In this document: piece by piece, positions 1 through 7,999 of the stretch
How the letters are laid out: every line of letters begins with the position of its first letter
Numbering within the stretch: the first letter of the stretch is position 1
Assembly: GCA_014656495.1 (NCBI GenBank)
Contig: BNCN01000006.1
Coordinates: 310,001 to 374,000 of the forward strand
Reading direction: 5' to 3'
DNA: 64,000 bases
From: Comamonas sp. KCTC 72670
GTDB taxonomy: Bacteria; Myxococcota; Myxococcia; Myxococcales; Myxococcaceae
Position numbers and translations under genes: made by a program
Notes under the pieces: model-generated
What the model was told of the DNA's origin: nothing
What the model saw: only the letters and a program-made list of their open reading frames with translations
Database searches by the model: none

Positions 1-441
1 AAGCTCAACGGCGTGGGCCTGCGCAAGAAGGTGGTGTTCAAGGTCTACACCGCGGGGCTCTACCTGGAGACGCCGTCGAAGGACGGCGCGGCCATCATCA
101 GCTCCGACCAGATCAAGCGCGTGCGCATGTACATGCTGCGCGACCTGGACAAGAAGACCATCGTCGAGGCCATTGGTGACGGCTTCAAGAAGAACGCGGG
201 CAGCAAGCTCGCGGAGCTCCAGCCGAAGCTGGACACCTTCAACGCGGCCATCCCGGACGTGAAGAGCGGTGACGAGCTCATCCTCACGTACATCCCCGGC
301 AAGGGCACGCAGGTGTCCAGCAAGACGGGCAAGGAGATCTCCGTGGAGGGCAAGGACTTCTCCGACGCGCTCTTCTCCGTCTTCGTCGGGAAGAACCCGG
401 TGGACGGCAGCCTGCGCGACGGGATGCTCGGCAAGGACTGA
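1..441 (+). CDS. Chalcone isomerase-like family protein, C-terminal part
   Basis: The gene enters from the left edge in frame 1, so only the last 146 codons are visible and the start and any signal peptide lie outside. The pattern of a Leu-Asn-Gly-Val-Gly-Leu-Arg entry, then VVFKVYTAGLYLE, and later the turn YIPGKGTQV is typical of bacterial chalcone isomerase-like proteins (Chalcone_3 type). Those are usually exported proteins of about 180-200 residues with a fatty-acid-binding-like fold, and most have no proven enzymatic activity. The stop at 439-441 is followed by a hairpin. The family assignment is moderately sure; the role is unknown. Confidence 0.75.
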   Translation, partial: KLNGVGLRKKVVFKVYTAGLYLETPSKDGAAIISSDQIKRVRMYMLRDLDKKTIVEAIGDGFKKNAGSKLAELQPKLDTFNAAIPDVKSGDELILTYIPGKGTQVSSKTGKEISVEGKDFSDALFSVFVGKNPVDGSLRDGMLGKD

Positions 442-466
442 GTGACGCGCGCCGGATGCGCCGTGG

Positions 467-500
467 GCGCCCCGTGTCTCCTGGGTGAGGCACGGGGCGT
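467..500 (+). terminator. Probable intrinsic terminator after the chalcone isomerase-like gene
   Basis: A hairpin with arms at about 467-476 and 491-500 (core GCCCCGTG paired with CACGGGGC) lies 25 bases after the stop codon. It is followed by CGCCATTTTC, a short T-run. It would end transcription before the small membrane gene downstream. The T-run is short, so this is a moderate call. Confidence 0.45.
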
Positions 501-618
501 CGCCATTTTCAGGGGCCGGGTGCAATGGGGCGGGCGCCCGTTCGTAGGCAGGGTGACGGCCGCCGCTGCACGTGGGCGGGAGGTCTGATAGCAACCGGAG
601 GGCTAGAAGGAGGTCGTC

Positions 619-867
619 ATGGGAATCTGTTCGTGGCTGATACTGGGCGGAATCGCGGGCTGGCTGGCCAGCATCATCAAGGGCACCAACGCGCGCATGG
701 GCCTGTTCGCCAACATCGCCACCGGCATCGTCGGGAGCATGCTGGGTGGTTTCATCTTCAACCTGATGGGCGGCTCGGGCGTGACGGGCTTCAACCTCTG
801 GTCGCTGCTGGTGGCGACGGTGGGCTCCGTCATCCTCATCAGCATCGTCCAGGCCCTCCGGAAATGA
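619..867 (+). CDS. GlsB/YeaQ/YmgE family small membrane protein
   Basis: This is an 82-residue, almost wholly hydrophobic protein with three predicted membrane segments (roughly residues 3-20, 28-48 and 57-78). The glycine-rich pattern IxGGIAGWLAxxI, the basic turn, and GIVGSMLGGF are characteristic of the transglycosylase-associated (GlsB/YeaQ/YmgE) stress-response family. The length matches the family. A strong ribosome binding site (AAGGAGG at about 608-614) sets the ATG at 619. Family members sit in the inner membrane and are often induced by general stress, but the molecular function is not established. It is convergent with the radical SAM gene, with only 21 bases between the stops. Confidence 0.9.
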   Translation: MGICSWLILGGIAGWLASIIKGTNARMGLFANIATGIVGSMLGGFIFNLMGGSGVTGFNLWSLLVATVGSVILISIVQALRK

Positions 868-888
868 CGCCGGCCGCCGCGCCTCCGC

Positions 889-1926
889 TCAGAAGAGACT
901 GAGCTGGGGCGTGGGCGGCGGCTTCCGCTCCGGGCGCCGGAAGGTGTCCGGGGCCGTTTCGGTGACCCAGGACGCGCGCAGGCCCACCTTGCGCGCCGCT
1001 GTTTCGAAGAGCCGGTGGATGGTCTCCGCGTAGAGGCCGTCCCCGCGCATCCGGTGCTTGAAGCGGCTGTCGTTGAGCTCGCCGCCGCGCGTCTCGCGGA
1101 TGCGGTGGAGCACGCGCTCGGCGCGCAGGGGCAGCTTGGCGCGCAGGCGCTCCGCGAAGACGTCCTTCACCGGCCCGGGCAGCCGCACCAGGGTGTGGTG
1201 CGCGCGCTTCGCGCCGGCCTCCTTCGCCGCGGCCAGCACGCGGTGGATGTCCTCGTCGTTGAGGCCGGGGATGATGGGCGCCACCGACACCGCCACGTCG
1301 ATGCCGGCCTCGGTGAGCCGCTGGATGGTGAGCAGCCGCCGCTGGGGCGAGGCGACGTAGGGCTCCATGGCCCGGGCCAGCTCCGCGTTGTGGAAGGGGA
1401 GGCTGATGCTCACCCACAGCCGCGCGTCGCGAGCGAGCCGCTGCAGCACGTCCAGGTCGCGCTCCACGAGCACGCCCTTGGTGATGATGCCCACCGGGTT
1501 GCGGTACTCCGCGCAGACCTCCAGGCAGCCGCGCGTCAGGCGCAGCGACGCCTCCAGGGGCTGGTAGCAGTCCGTGACGCCGCTGAAGACGACCGTCTCG
1601 CCCTTCCAGGAGGGCTTTTCGAAGGCCTCGCGCAGCAGCTCCGGCGCGCGGGGCTTCACCACCAGCTTCGTCTCGAAGTCGGTGCCCGCGCCCAGGTCCA
1701 GGTACTGGTGCGTGGGCCGCGCGTAGCAGTACGCGCAGGCGTGGAGACACCCCCGGTACGGATTGACGCTCCAGTTGAAGCCCACGTCGGGACTGTCGTT
1801 GTGCGACAGCACCTGTCGGCTGTGGTCCTCGAGGACCTCCAGCTTCGACGGTGGGATTTCGTCCAGGTACTCCACCGCGGTGCTCGCCCACGGGTTGGGC
1901 GGATTGTCGATGGGGCGTGCCTTCAC
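889..1926 (-). CDS. PA0069-type radical SAM protein
   Basis: This 345-residue protein belongs to the radical SAM family related to spore photoproduct lyase (PA0069/Rv2578c type). The [4Fe-4S] cluster motif CLHACAYC gives Cys60, Cys64 and Cys67. The preceding NPYRGC and following YARPTH are the usual surroundings, and VVFSGVTDCYQPLE and GIITKGVLVERDLDVL are conserved family segments. The enzyme would cleave S-adenosylmethionine to a 5'-deoxyadenosyl radical in the cytoplasm; its substrate is unknown. The start is a GTG at 1926 without a strong ribosome binding site. It appears to be a single gene, with the next upstream gene ending in a terminator. Confidence 0.9.
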   Translation of the reverse strand: MKARPIDNPPNPWASTAVEYLDEIPPSKLEVLEDHSRQVLSHNDSPDVGFNWSVNPYRGCLHACAYCYARPTHQYLDLGAGTDFETKLVVKPRAPELLREAFEKPSWKGETVVFSGVTDCYQPLEASLRLTRGCLEVCAEYRNPVGIITKGVLVERDLDVLQRLARDARLWVSISLPFHNAELARAMEPYVASPQRRLLTIQRLTEAGIDVAVSVAPIIPGLNDEDIHRVLAAAKEAGAKRAHHTLVRLPGPVKDVFAERLRAKLPLRAERVLHRIRETRGGELNDSRFKHRMRGDGLYAETIHRLFETAARKVGLRASWVTETAPDTFRRPERKPPPTPQLSLF

Positions 1927-1977
1927 GCGCCTACCGTGGGCCTGAAAGTACGTTCAGTCAAGGGCTCGCGCGACATG

Positions 1978-2006
1978 AAAAAGGGAGCCCCCTGCAGAGG
2001 GCTCCC
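1978..2006 (-). terminator. Intrinsic terminator of the small lipoprotein gene
   Basis: On the minus strand an 8-bp perfect stem (GGGAGCCC at 1999-2006 with its complement at 1983-1990, loop of 8) is followed by TTTTTC. It lies about 40 bases past the stop of the lipoprotein gene ending at 2049 and separates it from the radical SAM gene. Confidence 0.8.
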
Positions 2007-2048
2007 CGATGACGCCATCCGGATGGCGGTGCGGCTGGGGCCGGCGTG

Positions 2049-2444
2049 TTACCAGGTGCGGACGAGGAGCTTCTGGACGCCGACCGACGTGCCATTGTTG
2101 CGCACGTACAGCCGCGCACCGAGCCACGCGCAGTTGAGGTTCATGTTGTTGTGCGAACCGTTGGCGGGGACGGTGCCGCTGATGCTGTTGCTACCGCAGT
2201 AGGCGGTGTACGGCGTTGCAACGGACGAGGGATTCTCGACCGTGAACGGGGTGGTGCCAAACAGCCACGCCGAGAAGTCCCGCGTCTGGCCCGCGTCGAT
2301 ATACGCGGACTCAGCGGCCTGCTCCACATTCCCCAACTCCGGCTGCTGCATCGCCTGCTCTTCCTCCGGCGTGTACTCACCACCGCAACCCACGGCCGCC
2401 AGAGACAACAGACCCACAACTCCCAACGTATTGAACTTCATCAT
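2049..2444 (-). CDS. Small secreted lipoprotein, function unknown
   Basis: The 131-residue product starts with a short signal sequence and a lipobox ending in AAVGC (Cys20), so it is probably anchored to the outer membrane. The mature part is small, Asn/Ser/Gly-rich, and has two further cysteines (in TAYCGS and LNCAW) that could form a disulfide. The C-terminal half, with TVPANGSHNN and GARLYVRNN, reads like a single beta-sandwich. GAGGGGGAAG just upstream supports the ATG at 2444 (a second ATG follows at 2441). Longer in-frame starts upstream lack a ribosome binding site. I do not recognise the family; such orphan lipoproteins are common in myxobacteria. Confidence 0.7.
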   Translation of the reverse strand: MMKFNTLGVVGLLSLAAVGCGGEYTPEEEQAMQQPELGNVEQAAESAYIDAGQTRDFSAWLFGTTPFTVENPSSVATPYTAYCGSNSISGTVPANGSHNNMNLNCAWLGARLYVRNNGTSVGVQKLLVRTW

Positions 2445-2751
2445 GACTTCCCCCTCATTGCGAGTTGTCCCTGTTTTGGGACGCGCGCTATGTATGAGGG
2501 TTTTCACCTATTGTAAATGGTGTGTTTCTGACACCGGGTGGGGTGAGATGGATTGGGGGCGATGCATTGAGACATCCGGTGGCAGGGCGAGTTGTCGACC
2601 GAGTCATCCCCGCCCCCTGGCGTGCCTTGTCACCATCGGCTTGGGCGCCGTGCCAATTCGCTCACGTTGATACCTTGCCTCCCCTGCGCCGCCTTGAGGT
2701 ACGTTCACCCCGCGCTCGGGCCGGTGTGCGTGTCCCAGGGGGATTGAATCG
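2445..2751. other. Intergenic region between divergent genes
   Basis: These 307 bases separate the minus-strand lipoprotein from the plus-strand barrel-like gene, so both promoters should lie here. Apart from AGGGGGA in front of the ATG at 2752 I see no clear promoter boxes, hairpins or repeats. Confidence 0.4.
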
Positions 2752-3360
2752 ATGCCTGTGCGCTGGATGCCGTTGGCCCTATTGCTCAGCCTGTTGGCTC
2801 CTGTCGTTGCGAACGCGGAGCCATTGCCATCGCGGGGGTGGGGGCTTCTGCTCTCCGGTGGAGGCGGCCTTTTCGCCGGCAAGAACGCAAACACTCGCGG
2901 TTATCTCGTGGGCGCCCACCTGCTCGTGGAGACGCCCGTGGGCCTGGAGTTCGGGCTCGCGTTGCAGTGGGGGCGCCAATTCAGAACGACCTGGGCCTTG
3001 GATTCGGTCATGGCCCCGCAAATGGGGCTCCAGAAGCAGCCGTGGGGCTCGTTCCTGGGGATCGCCGGAGAGGCTCGCTACCGTTTCTTCCGGGACCGGC
3101 GCGTCTCGCCCTGGGTGGCGCTGCGCGTGGGACGCAGCACCTCTTCCAAGATCAGGACGGACGCGTTCGCACCCTATCGATACACCAACTCGCACCTGGC
3201 GCTGGCCGCGGGCGGTGGTCTGGAAGTCCGAATTCATGGCCCGCTCGGCCTCACCCTGGCAGGGTATTTCCAGAGCTGCGACATCAACACCCGGCCCCAT
3301 GACAACATCTGTACGGGGGCGGGGCCGACGGTGCTGGTAAGCCCTCATCTGCGCTTCTGA
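2752..3360 (+). CDS. Exported beta-barrel-like protein, function unknown
   Basis: This 202-residue protein has a clear signal peptide with cleavage expected after ANA (about residue 22). The mature part alternates hydrophobic and polar residues with many Gly and aromatic residues (for example GWGLLLSGGGGLFAG, GIAGEARYRFF, GLTLAGYF) and ends in SPHLRF. A C-terminal Phe preceded by alternating residues is a typical outer-membrane barrel end. It resembles a small eight-stranded outer membrane protein. Two cysteines occur in the last third (SCDIN and NICTG). AGGGGGA upstream supports the start. The family is not recognised and the barrel reading is inference. Confidence 0.65.
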   Translation: MPVRWMPLALLLSLLAPVVANAEPLPSRGWGLLLSGGGGLFAGKNANTRGYLVGAHLLVETPVGLEFGLALQWGRQFRTTWALDSVMAPQMGLQKQPWGSFLGIAGEARYRFFRDRRVSPWVALRVGRSTSSKIRTDAFAPYRYTNSHLALAAGGGLEVRIHGPLGLTLAGYFQSCDINTRPHDNICTGAGPTVLVSPHLRF

Positions 3361-3392
3361 CAGGGCCTTGGCGGAAGCAGGCGCCTCGATGC

Positions 3393-4210
3393 TCAATGGC
3401 GCGTCGCGGTCGAACGGGTGAAGTCGCAGTGTGATGCCAGTGAATGCAGGAAGTCCGCTGCGTCGAAGACTTCGCCCGGTGCCCGAACGCCTGGGGGCAA
3501 CTCCCCGGACAGGACGCGCTCGGTGGCCTCGACCACCAGCGGTGCCGTGAACGCATAGATGTCACGCCCACTGGCCACGATGCGGCGCTCTTCCTCGCCC
3601 CGGCGGGCGCGTACCTCCACCAGGAATCGTTGCGCGGACCGCCCGGAGGCATCGGCCGCCGTGGGAGGCGGCCCGTGTTCCGAGTTCCTGCCGTCGGCCA
3701 CCAGGCATCCAGTGCGATGCCCGTATGCAACGCATCCACCTCCGACCAGCCTTCGGTCGCCGCGGTGGCGAGCAGGTCGGCGAAGCCACCGTAGAAGCCC
3801 ATCGCGGGCAGTACGAGCGTCCCCGCATCCTTCGCGGCAGCGGAGAACCGCTCGAACAGCATCGTCGCGCTGGCCTGCTCCGCGCTGACGTCGAGGTAGT
3901 GGACCCGGGTCCGCAGTGCCGCCGCGACCACGGACTCCGCCGTGTCCAGGAACGGCCCGGCGCAGTTGATGATGACGGCCACCCCTTCGAGCGCCCGCTC
4001 CAATGCGCTGGAGTCATCGAGGTTGGCCGCGCGGACCTCGACCTCCTTGCTCTCCATCGCGGCGGAGAGCCGGGCGAGGTCGCGTCCCATGGCGACGACG
4101 GGATGGCAGCGCTTCAGGAGCTCGGTGACGACGAAGCGCCCCGTGTGCCCGTTTGCGCCGTAGACGGCGACGGCCTGCCTCTTCCCTGGTGAAGGCGTGG
4201 ATGCGGTCAA
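3393..4210 (-). pseudogene. Saccharopine dehydrogenase-like NAD(P)-binding oxidoreductase, internally deleted and frameshifted
   Basis: Reading starts at a TTG at 4210, seven bases after GAGGAGAG. The first part is an intact Rossmann half: VYGANGHTGRF for nucleotide binding, then INCAGPF and VLPAMGFYGG, typical of saccharopine dehydrogenase-like reductases. At about 3690-3705 (after ALDAWWPTAGTRNTG) the coding signal jumps to another frame, which resumes with PPPTAADASGRSAQ and runs to the stop at 3393. Family members as I know them carry about 60-70 more residues between these motifs, so the gene seems to have lost about 200 bases and its frame. It is divergent from a TetR gene and probably was its target. 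A sequencing error alone would not explain the missing segment. Confidence 0.75.
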
Positions 4211-4234
4211 GCGATTCTCTCCTCAATGTGATGA

Positions 4235-4282
4235 AACAGACCTGTCTGTTCGTGGTGCGGCTGACACTACAAACAGGTCTGT
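4235..4282. promoter_or_regulatory. Paired TetR-type operators between the regulator and the broken oxidoreductase
   Basis: Two related sites lie between the divergent starts. The first (4235-4250) is a perfect palindrome, AACAGAC-CT-GTCTGTT. The second (4273-4282) is ACAGGTCTGT, the exact reverse complement of ten bases in the first site. The spacing and position between the TTG at 4210 and the ATG at 4328 fit autoregulation and control of both genes by the adjacent TetR protein. The protein-site pairing is inferred from position. Confidence 0.65.
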
Positions 4283-4327
4283 ATTGCGTCAACGCCGGTG
4301 TGCGATGATGCAGGGACAGGAGGCGCC

Positions 4328-4945
4328 ATGGCGACGACCCGAGTACGAACGAAAGCCCCCCCACCGGAAGCCCTCGCGGAGGTGCGGGAGCGCATCCTCG
4401 CGACCGCATCCGAGCTCTTCTACCGCCAGGGTGTCCGCGCTGTGGGTGTCGACCTCGTCGTGGAGAAGGCGGGCGTGGCCAAGACGAGTTTGTACCGGTA
4501 CTTCGGGACCAAGGACGACCTGATCGCCGCGTTCCTCCAGCGGGAGGACGCGGACTTCTGGGGTGGATGGGACCGGGTGGCGCAAGCGAACGCCGACGCG
4601 CCGCTGGCGGAGTTGGAGGCTCACCTCAGGTGGATCGCCGAACGTGTCGCACGGCCGAACTACCGCGGCTGCCCTCAGTTGAACGTCGCGGCGGAGTTCC
4701 CTGATGCGGACCACCCGGCGCGGCGTGTGGCGACGGCGCACAAGCAGGAGTTGCGGCGGCGGCTGAACCGTATTGCCGAGCGCTTGGGTGTCGAGCGCCC
4801 CGATGAACTCGCCGGGCAACTGGCCCTCCTCATCAACGGGGCGTTCGTGAGTTCGCAGACCCTCTCCGCGAAGGAAGCCCTGCCGCTGCTTCGTCATGCC
4901 GCGCTCGCGCTCATCGAGGCCGCGCGCAAAGCACGCCGTGTGTAG
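4328..4945 (+). CDS. TetR/AcrR family transcriptional regulator
   Basis: The 205-residue protein has the standard TetR layout. The N-terminal helix-turn-helix occupies roughly residues 18-65 (ILATASELFYRQGVRAVGV, then AGVAKTSLYRYFGTKDDL), followed by an alpha-helical ligand and dimer domain that includes CPQLNVAAEF. The start at 4328 is preferred over an upstream in-frame ATG because GACAGGAGG precedes it. It is transcribed away from the decayed saccharopine dehydrogenase-like gene, with palindromic operators between them. It probably represses itself and that gene in response to a small molecule. Its regulated partner is apparently inactive, so the regulator may be an orphan or act elsewhere. 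Confidence 0.9.
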   Translation: MATTRVRTKAPPPEALAEVRERILATASELFYRQGVRAVGVDLVVEKAGVAKTSLYRYFGTKDDLIAAFLQREDADFWGGWDRVAQANADAPLAELEAHLRWIAERVARPNYRGCPQLNVAAEFPDADHPARRVATAHKQELRRRLNRIAERLGVERPDELAGQLALLINGAFVSSQTLSAKEALPLLRHAALALIEAARKARRV

Positions 4946-5888
4946 GGGATTCGGATGTTTGCGAGGGGGGACGCCTGGCGATGAGCTTTTCTGCGCGGCA
5001 GTGTCCACCTGGGCAATCATTGTCGCCGGTCCACGCTTGAGCCGCGATCAGTGGCCCCGGTCTCGGACGCGCTGACACCTGCAGCTGTGAGCTGCGGCCG
5101 AGCAGGGCTGGTTGACGAAGTGGGCTTCAATCACAGCGAAGCTCGCCTTCGAAATGACCAACTGCGCCGCGAGACGGCGCTCGATGCCCAGGGTTGCCGC
5201 GACTGTCGTGGACCGTCGGTTCGAAGTCTCGATGGATCGCCAGAATGCGTAGTGGGCACCTGTTGTCATCCGTGCCCCACCTGAAAGTTGCTTCGCGCTC
5301 TGCCAGTGTTGGACATCGTGGGTCGTGACGGTGACGATAAAAGGCTTGCCGTCTCCAGGGGGCAGCCCCGATGCGTCGTGGATGTGTTTGACCAGGGAGC
5401 TTTGCATGGCGCTGGTGGAGCGGGGGCCTGCTCACCGGGAAGTCCCCAATGGCCCCCACCGAGCCACCCTCGCGTTCGATCCGTGGCACCATCTCCCCTG
5501 CAGGGCCAAGGACCTCCGCAGGCCGTGAACGGCGTCACGCTTCCATGCAGCAGCATTCCGGCAACGCTCCATTTTCATCGGTGAGTTCCTCGTTGCGTGC
5601 CTGCGAGCTTGGGCCCGTTCAACGACGGGACTTCCCGTTGGGTTGGTGGGTATGGCGCGATTGGCTGCTGGCATCCTCACTGCGGGAAAGACAGGCTTTG
5701 TTCGGCGGGCCTGTCATTGGGAGGAGGGGCGTCACGGGACAGGCGGTGGCGCCGCTGAGTGGGTATTGCTGGTTTTGGCTGTTTTGGCTGACTCGGCGCG
5801 TTCGCGAAGCCACGTGCATTGCGAATTGTGTCAGAGATGACGTATAGGGTCCGCCCCGCGCAAACATCGCGCGGCGAGGGGGACGTTC
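4946..5888. other. Gene-poor stretch of about 940 bases
   Basis: There is no convincing gene here. Codon-position GC bias is weak in all frames and stops are more frequent than in neighbouring genes. One weak minus-strand reading frame (5048-5407) is listed separately. A short direct repeat of TTTTGGCTG occurs near 5770-5790. The last 30 bases provide a purine-rich ribosome binding site (GCGAGGGGG) for the next gene. Confidence 0.4.
5048..5407 (-). CDS. Doubtful short ORF or gene remnant
   Basis: A 119-codon frame whose middle part (PFIVTVTTHDVQHW, then TTGAHYAFWRSIE) has the hydrophobic rhythm of a real protein domain. The frame closes a few codons upstream of its ATG, has no clear ribosome binding site, and ends in a basic tail that looks non-coding. 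Neighbouring frames upstream contain other short plausible stretches, so a frameshifted remnant is possible. I do not recognise it and would not call it a functional gene without homologues. Confidence 0.2.
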   Translation of the reverse strand: MQSSLVKHIHDASGLPPGDGKPFIVTVTTHDVQHWQSAKQLSGGARMTTGAHYAFWRSIETSNRRSTTVAATLGIERRLAAQLVISKASFAVIEAHFVNQPCSAAAHSCRCQRVRDRGH

Positions 5889-6830
5889 ATGAATTTCCAG
5901 ACGTGGGGCGCTGCGGTACTGACCTTTTTTGTCCTGGCGGTGCCGTCCGCGCATGCGCGGAGTGAAGCGCCACCGGTCGCGGCGCCCTCCGCGGCAAACG
6001 ACAGCTCGGGCGATGCGGACACCGGACCGCGCATCAACTGGACGGAGGGGCCCGCGCTCGTGGACCTCGGGACGGACATCGCGCAGCTCGACCTGCCGGC
6101 GGGCTATTCGTTCGCGGGGCCCGATGATGCGCGCACCATCCTCCGCAGCATGGGGAACCGGCCTTCCGGGAGCGAGATGGGGCTCCTCATCCCCAACACG
6201 GAGGGCCAGCAATGGTTCGTCGTCTTCTCGTGGCAGCCCGTCGGCTACGTGAAGGACGACGAGAAGGACGACATCGACGCCGACGCGTTGCTCAAGAACC
6301 TTCAGAACGCCGCGGAGGAGGGCAACGTCTGGCGCAAGGAGAACAACATCCCCTCGTTGCGCGTCATCGGCTGGGCGGAGCCCCCGCGTTATGACGAGCG
6401 CACGAACAACCTCGTCTGGGCCACGCTCGCGGAGAGCGAAGGTGGCGAGCGGAGCGTCAACTACAACATGCGCCTGTTGGGGCGCCGCGGGCTCGTGTCG
6501 GCCGTGCTGGTGGAGGACCCGGACCTCCTCGCCCAGTCGAAGCCGTTCGCGTTCACCGCGATTGACACGTTCTCCTTCAAGTCTGGCAGCAAGTACGCCG
6601 AGTGGCGGCAGGGCGACAAGGTCGCGCAGTATGGCCTGACCGCGCTGGTTGCCGCGGGCGCGGGGGCGGCGGGTGTCAAGCTGGGGTTGTTCGGGATGCT
6701 CGGCAAGCTCTTCGCGAAGAGCGCCAAGCTCGTGATCGCCGCCGTGTTGGCGATTTTCGTGGGCATCGGTAAGGCTTGGAGCGCCATCACCGGCCGGAAG
6801 TCGGAAACGGGTTCTGACTCCGAGCCGTAG
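5889..6830 (+). CDS. DUF2167 family membrane protein
   Basis: This 313-residue protein starts with a signal peptide (cleavage after AHA, about residue 23). It then shows DUF2167 hallmarks: INWTEGPALVDLG, AQLDLPAGYSFAG, EMGLLIP, WFVVFSWQPVGYVKDD, then IIGWAEPPRYD-like (VIGWAEPPRYDER) and NYNMRLLGRRGLVSAVLV. The C-terminus carries two hydrophobic segments (about residues 248-275 and 280-300) and a polar tail. Family members are envelope proteins of unknown function, often linked to envelope stress or metal-related gene sets. GAGGGGG sits upstream of the ATG. It is first in a run of four co-directional genes with short gaps. Confidence 0.85.
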   Translation: MNFQTWGAAVLTFFVLAVPSAHARSEAPPVAAPSAANDSSGDADTGPRINWTEGPALVDLGTDIAQLDLPAGYSFAGPDDARTILRSMGNRPSGSEMGLLIPNTEGQQWFVVFSWQPVGYVKDDEKDDIDADALLKNLQNAAEEGNVWRKENNIPSLRVIGWAEPPRYDERTNNLVWATLAESEGGERSVNYNMRLLGRRGLVSAVLVEDPDLLAQSKPFAFTAIDTFSFKSGSKYAEWRQGDKVAQYGLTALVAAGAGAAGVKLGLFGMLGKLFAKSAKLVIAAVLAIFVGIGKAWSAITGRKSETGSDSEP

Positions 6831-6853
6831 CCGCGGAATCCAAGGTCTGCTTC

Positions 6854-7957
6854 ATGGTTGAGCTCATCGAGGATGTCCTCCCCTGGTTCGCCGCCTTCTT
6901 CATCCTCGATGCCGTCGTGCAACTGCGTCGTGGGCAGGTGGTGTTCAACCGGACCGGGTGGGGGCGCTTCCAGCTCTTGGGCTCGGGGCTTCATCTGGCC
7001 GGAGCCCTGCCATTCGGCGCCGCGTTGACCGCCTACGACCTGCCGTTCCTTCCCACTCGAGAGGGCGTCTGGGTCTTCAACCCGGATGCGCGAGAGACTC
7101 CGTCCGTCGTTGGCGCGAACGCGGTTTCGTTCCTCTCCTGGGCCGCGCTCGGCGACATCCAGGCGGAGGGCACGCTGTTGAAGGGCGCGGGCCGGGTGCT
7201 GCTTCGAGCCCGCGCGCCAGGGGCCGCCCGGACGTTCGCGGCGGACCTCGTGCGGCTGCGAGACACCCCGGCCGACGAACGCGAGGCGGAAGTGGACCGC
7301 TGGCTGCGGCGACGGGGTGATGTGGCAGAGGCCCAGGCGCGGTGGAAGCGTGTCCGGTTGCCGGGCGCGCTTGCCGGAGTGCTGGGCACGCTGGAGGCGC
7401 TCGTGCTGTTCGGGCTCTTTCCCGTGCTCGCGTTCGTTCCTGGCGCGGCCCAGGAGGGGGATTGGGAGCGAGCCGTCGCCCTCTTGGGATGCTGCCACCT
7501 GGGCACCCTCATCGCCGCCGCCTGGGCGCTCGTGCGCTCAGGGACGAGCGCGGGGGAGGTCACCTCCACCCTCGGGGTGCTGCTCATCTATCCCGTCTAC
7601 ACGGCGCGGGCTGGCATCCACGTCTCTAGGGACGTGCTCGCGGACTTCGAACCCCTGGCGTGCGCGGCCGTGCTCATGCCCCGCGCCGGGTTCATGCGGC
7701 TGGCTCGGCGGGAGCTGGTGAGAACGGACGAGAGCCGCGATGCGACGCGCCCCCTGAGCCTGACCTCCTTCTGGGATGCGCGGAGCCGGGCGCTGACGCG
7801 ACTGCTGGAAGCCGCCGGAACGAGCGCCCAGGAGGTGTTGGCTCCTCCGGCCGCTCCGACTGACGTGGCCGCGTGGTGCCCGCTGTGCCTCACGGAGTAC
7901 CGTTCGGGGTTTCCGAAGTGCGCCGACTGCGGCATCGATGTGGCGCTTCGCCCGTAG
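6854..7957 (+). CDS. Membrane protein with C-terminal zinc ribbon, function unknown
   Basis: The 367-residue protein has hydrophobic segments near residues 5-20, 40-60, 90-105, 172-200, 215-235 and 240-260. A soluble tail follows and ends in a four-cysteine zinc ribbon: Cys342-x2-Cys345 and Cys356-x2-Cys359 (WCPLCLTEY, KCADCGIDV). Such ribbons in bacterial membrane proteins usually sit on the cytoplasmic face. It begins 23 bases after the DUF2167 gene and is probably co-transcribed with it. No catalytic motif is visible. The giant protein two genes downstream carries a similar ribbon at its N-terminus, which suggests a shared function or partner. Confidence 0.7.
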   Translation: MVELIEDVLPWFAAFFILDAVVQLRRGQVVFNRTGWGRFQLLGSGLHLAGALPFGAALTAYDLPFLPTREGVWVFNPDARETPSVVGANAVSFLSWAALGDIQAEGTLLKGAGRVLLRARAPGAARTFAADLVRLRDTPADEREAEVDRWLRRRGDVAEAQARWKRVRLPGALAGVLGTLEALVLFGLFPVLAFVPGAAQEGDWERAVALLGCCHLGTLIAAAWALVRSGTSAGEVTSTLGVLLIYPVYTARAGIHVSRDVLADFEPLACAAVLMPRAGFMRLARRELVRTDESRDATRPLSLTSFWDARSRALTRLLEAAGTSAQEVLAPPAAPTDVAAWCPLCLTEYRSGFPKCADCGIDVALRP

Positions 7958-7999
7958 TGCGCCGCATTCGTCAGACTCGAGCTTCATCCAGGTGTTCCC

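Noticed and set aside
525-902. A 125-codon plus-strand ORF overlapping the GlsB-like gene
   Set aside because: It is an alternate frame; the GlsB-like frame has the strong ribosome binding site and the family pattern.
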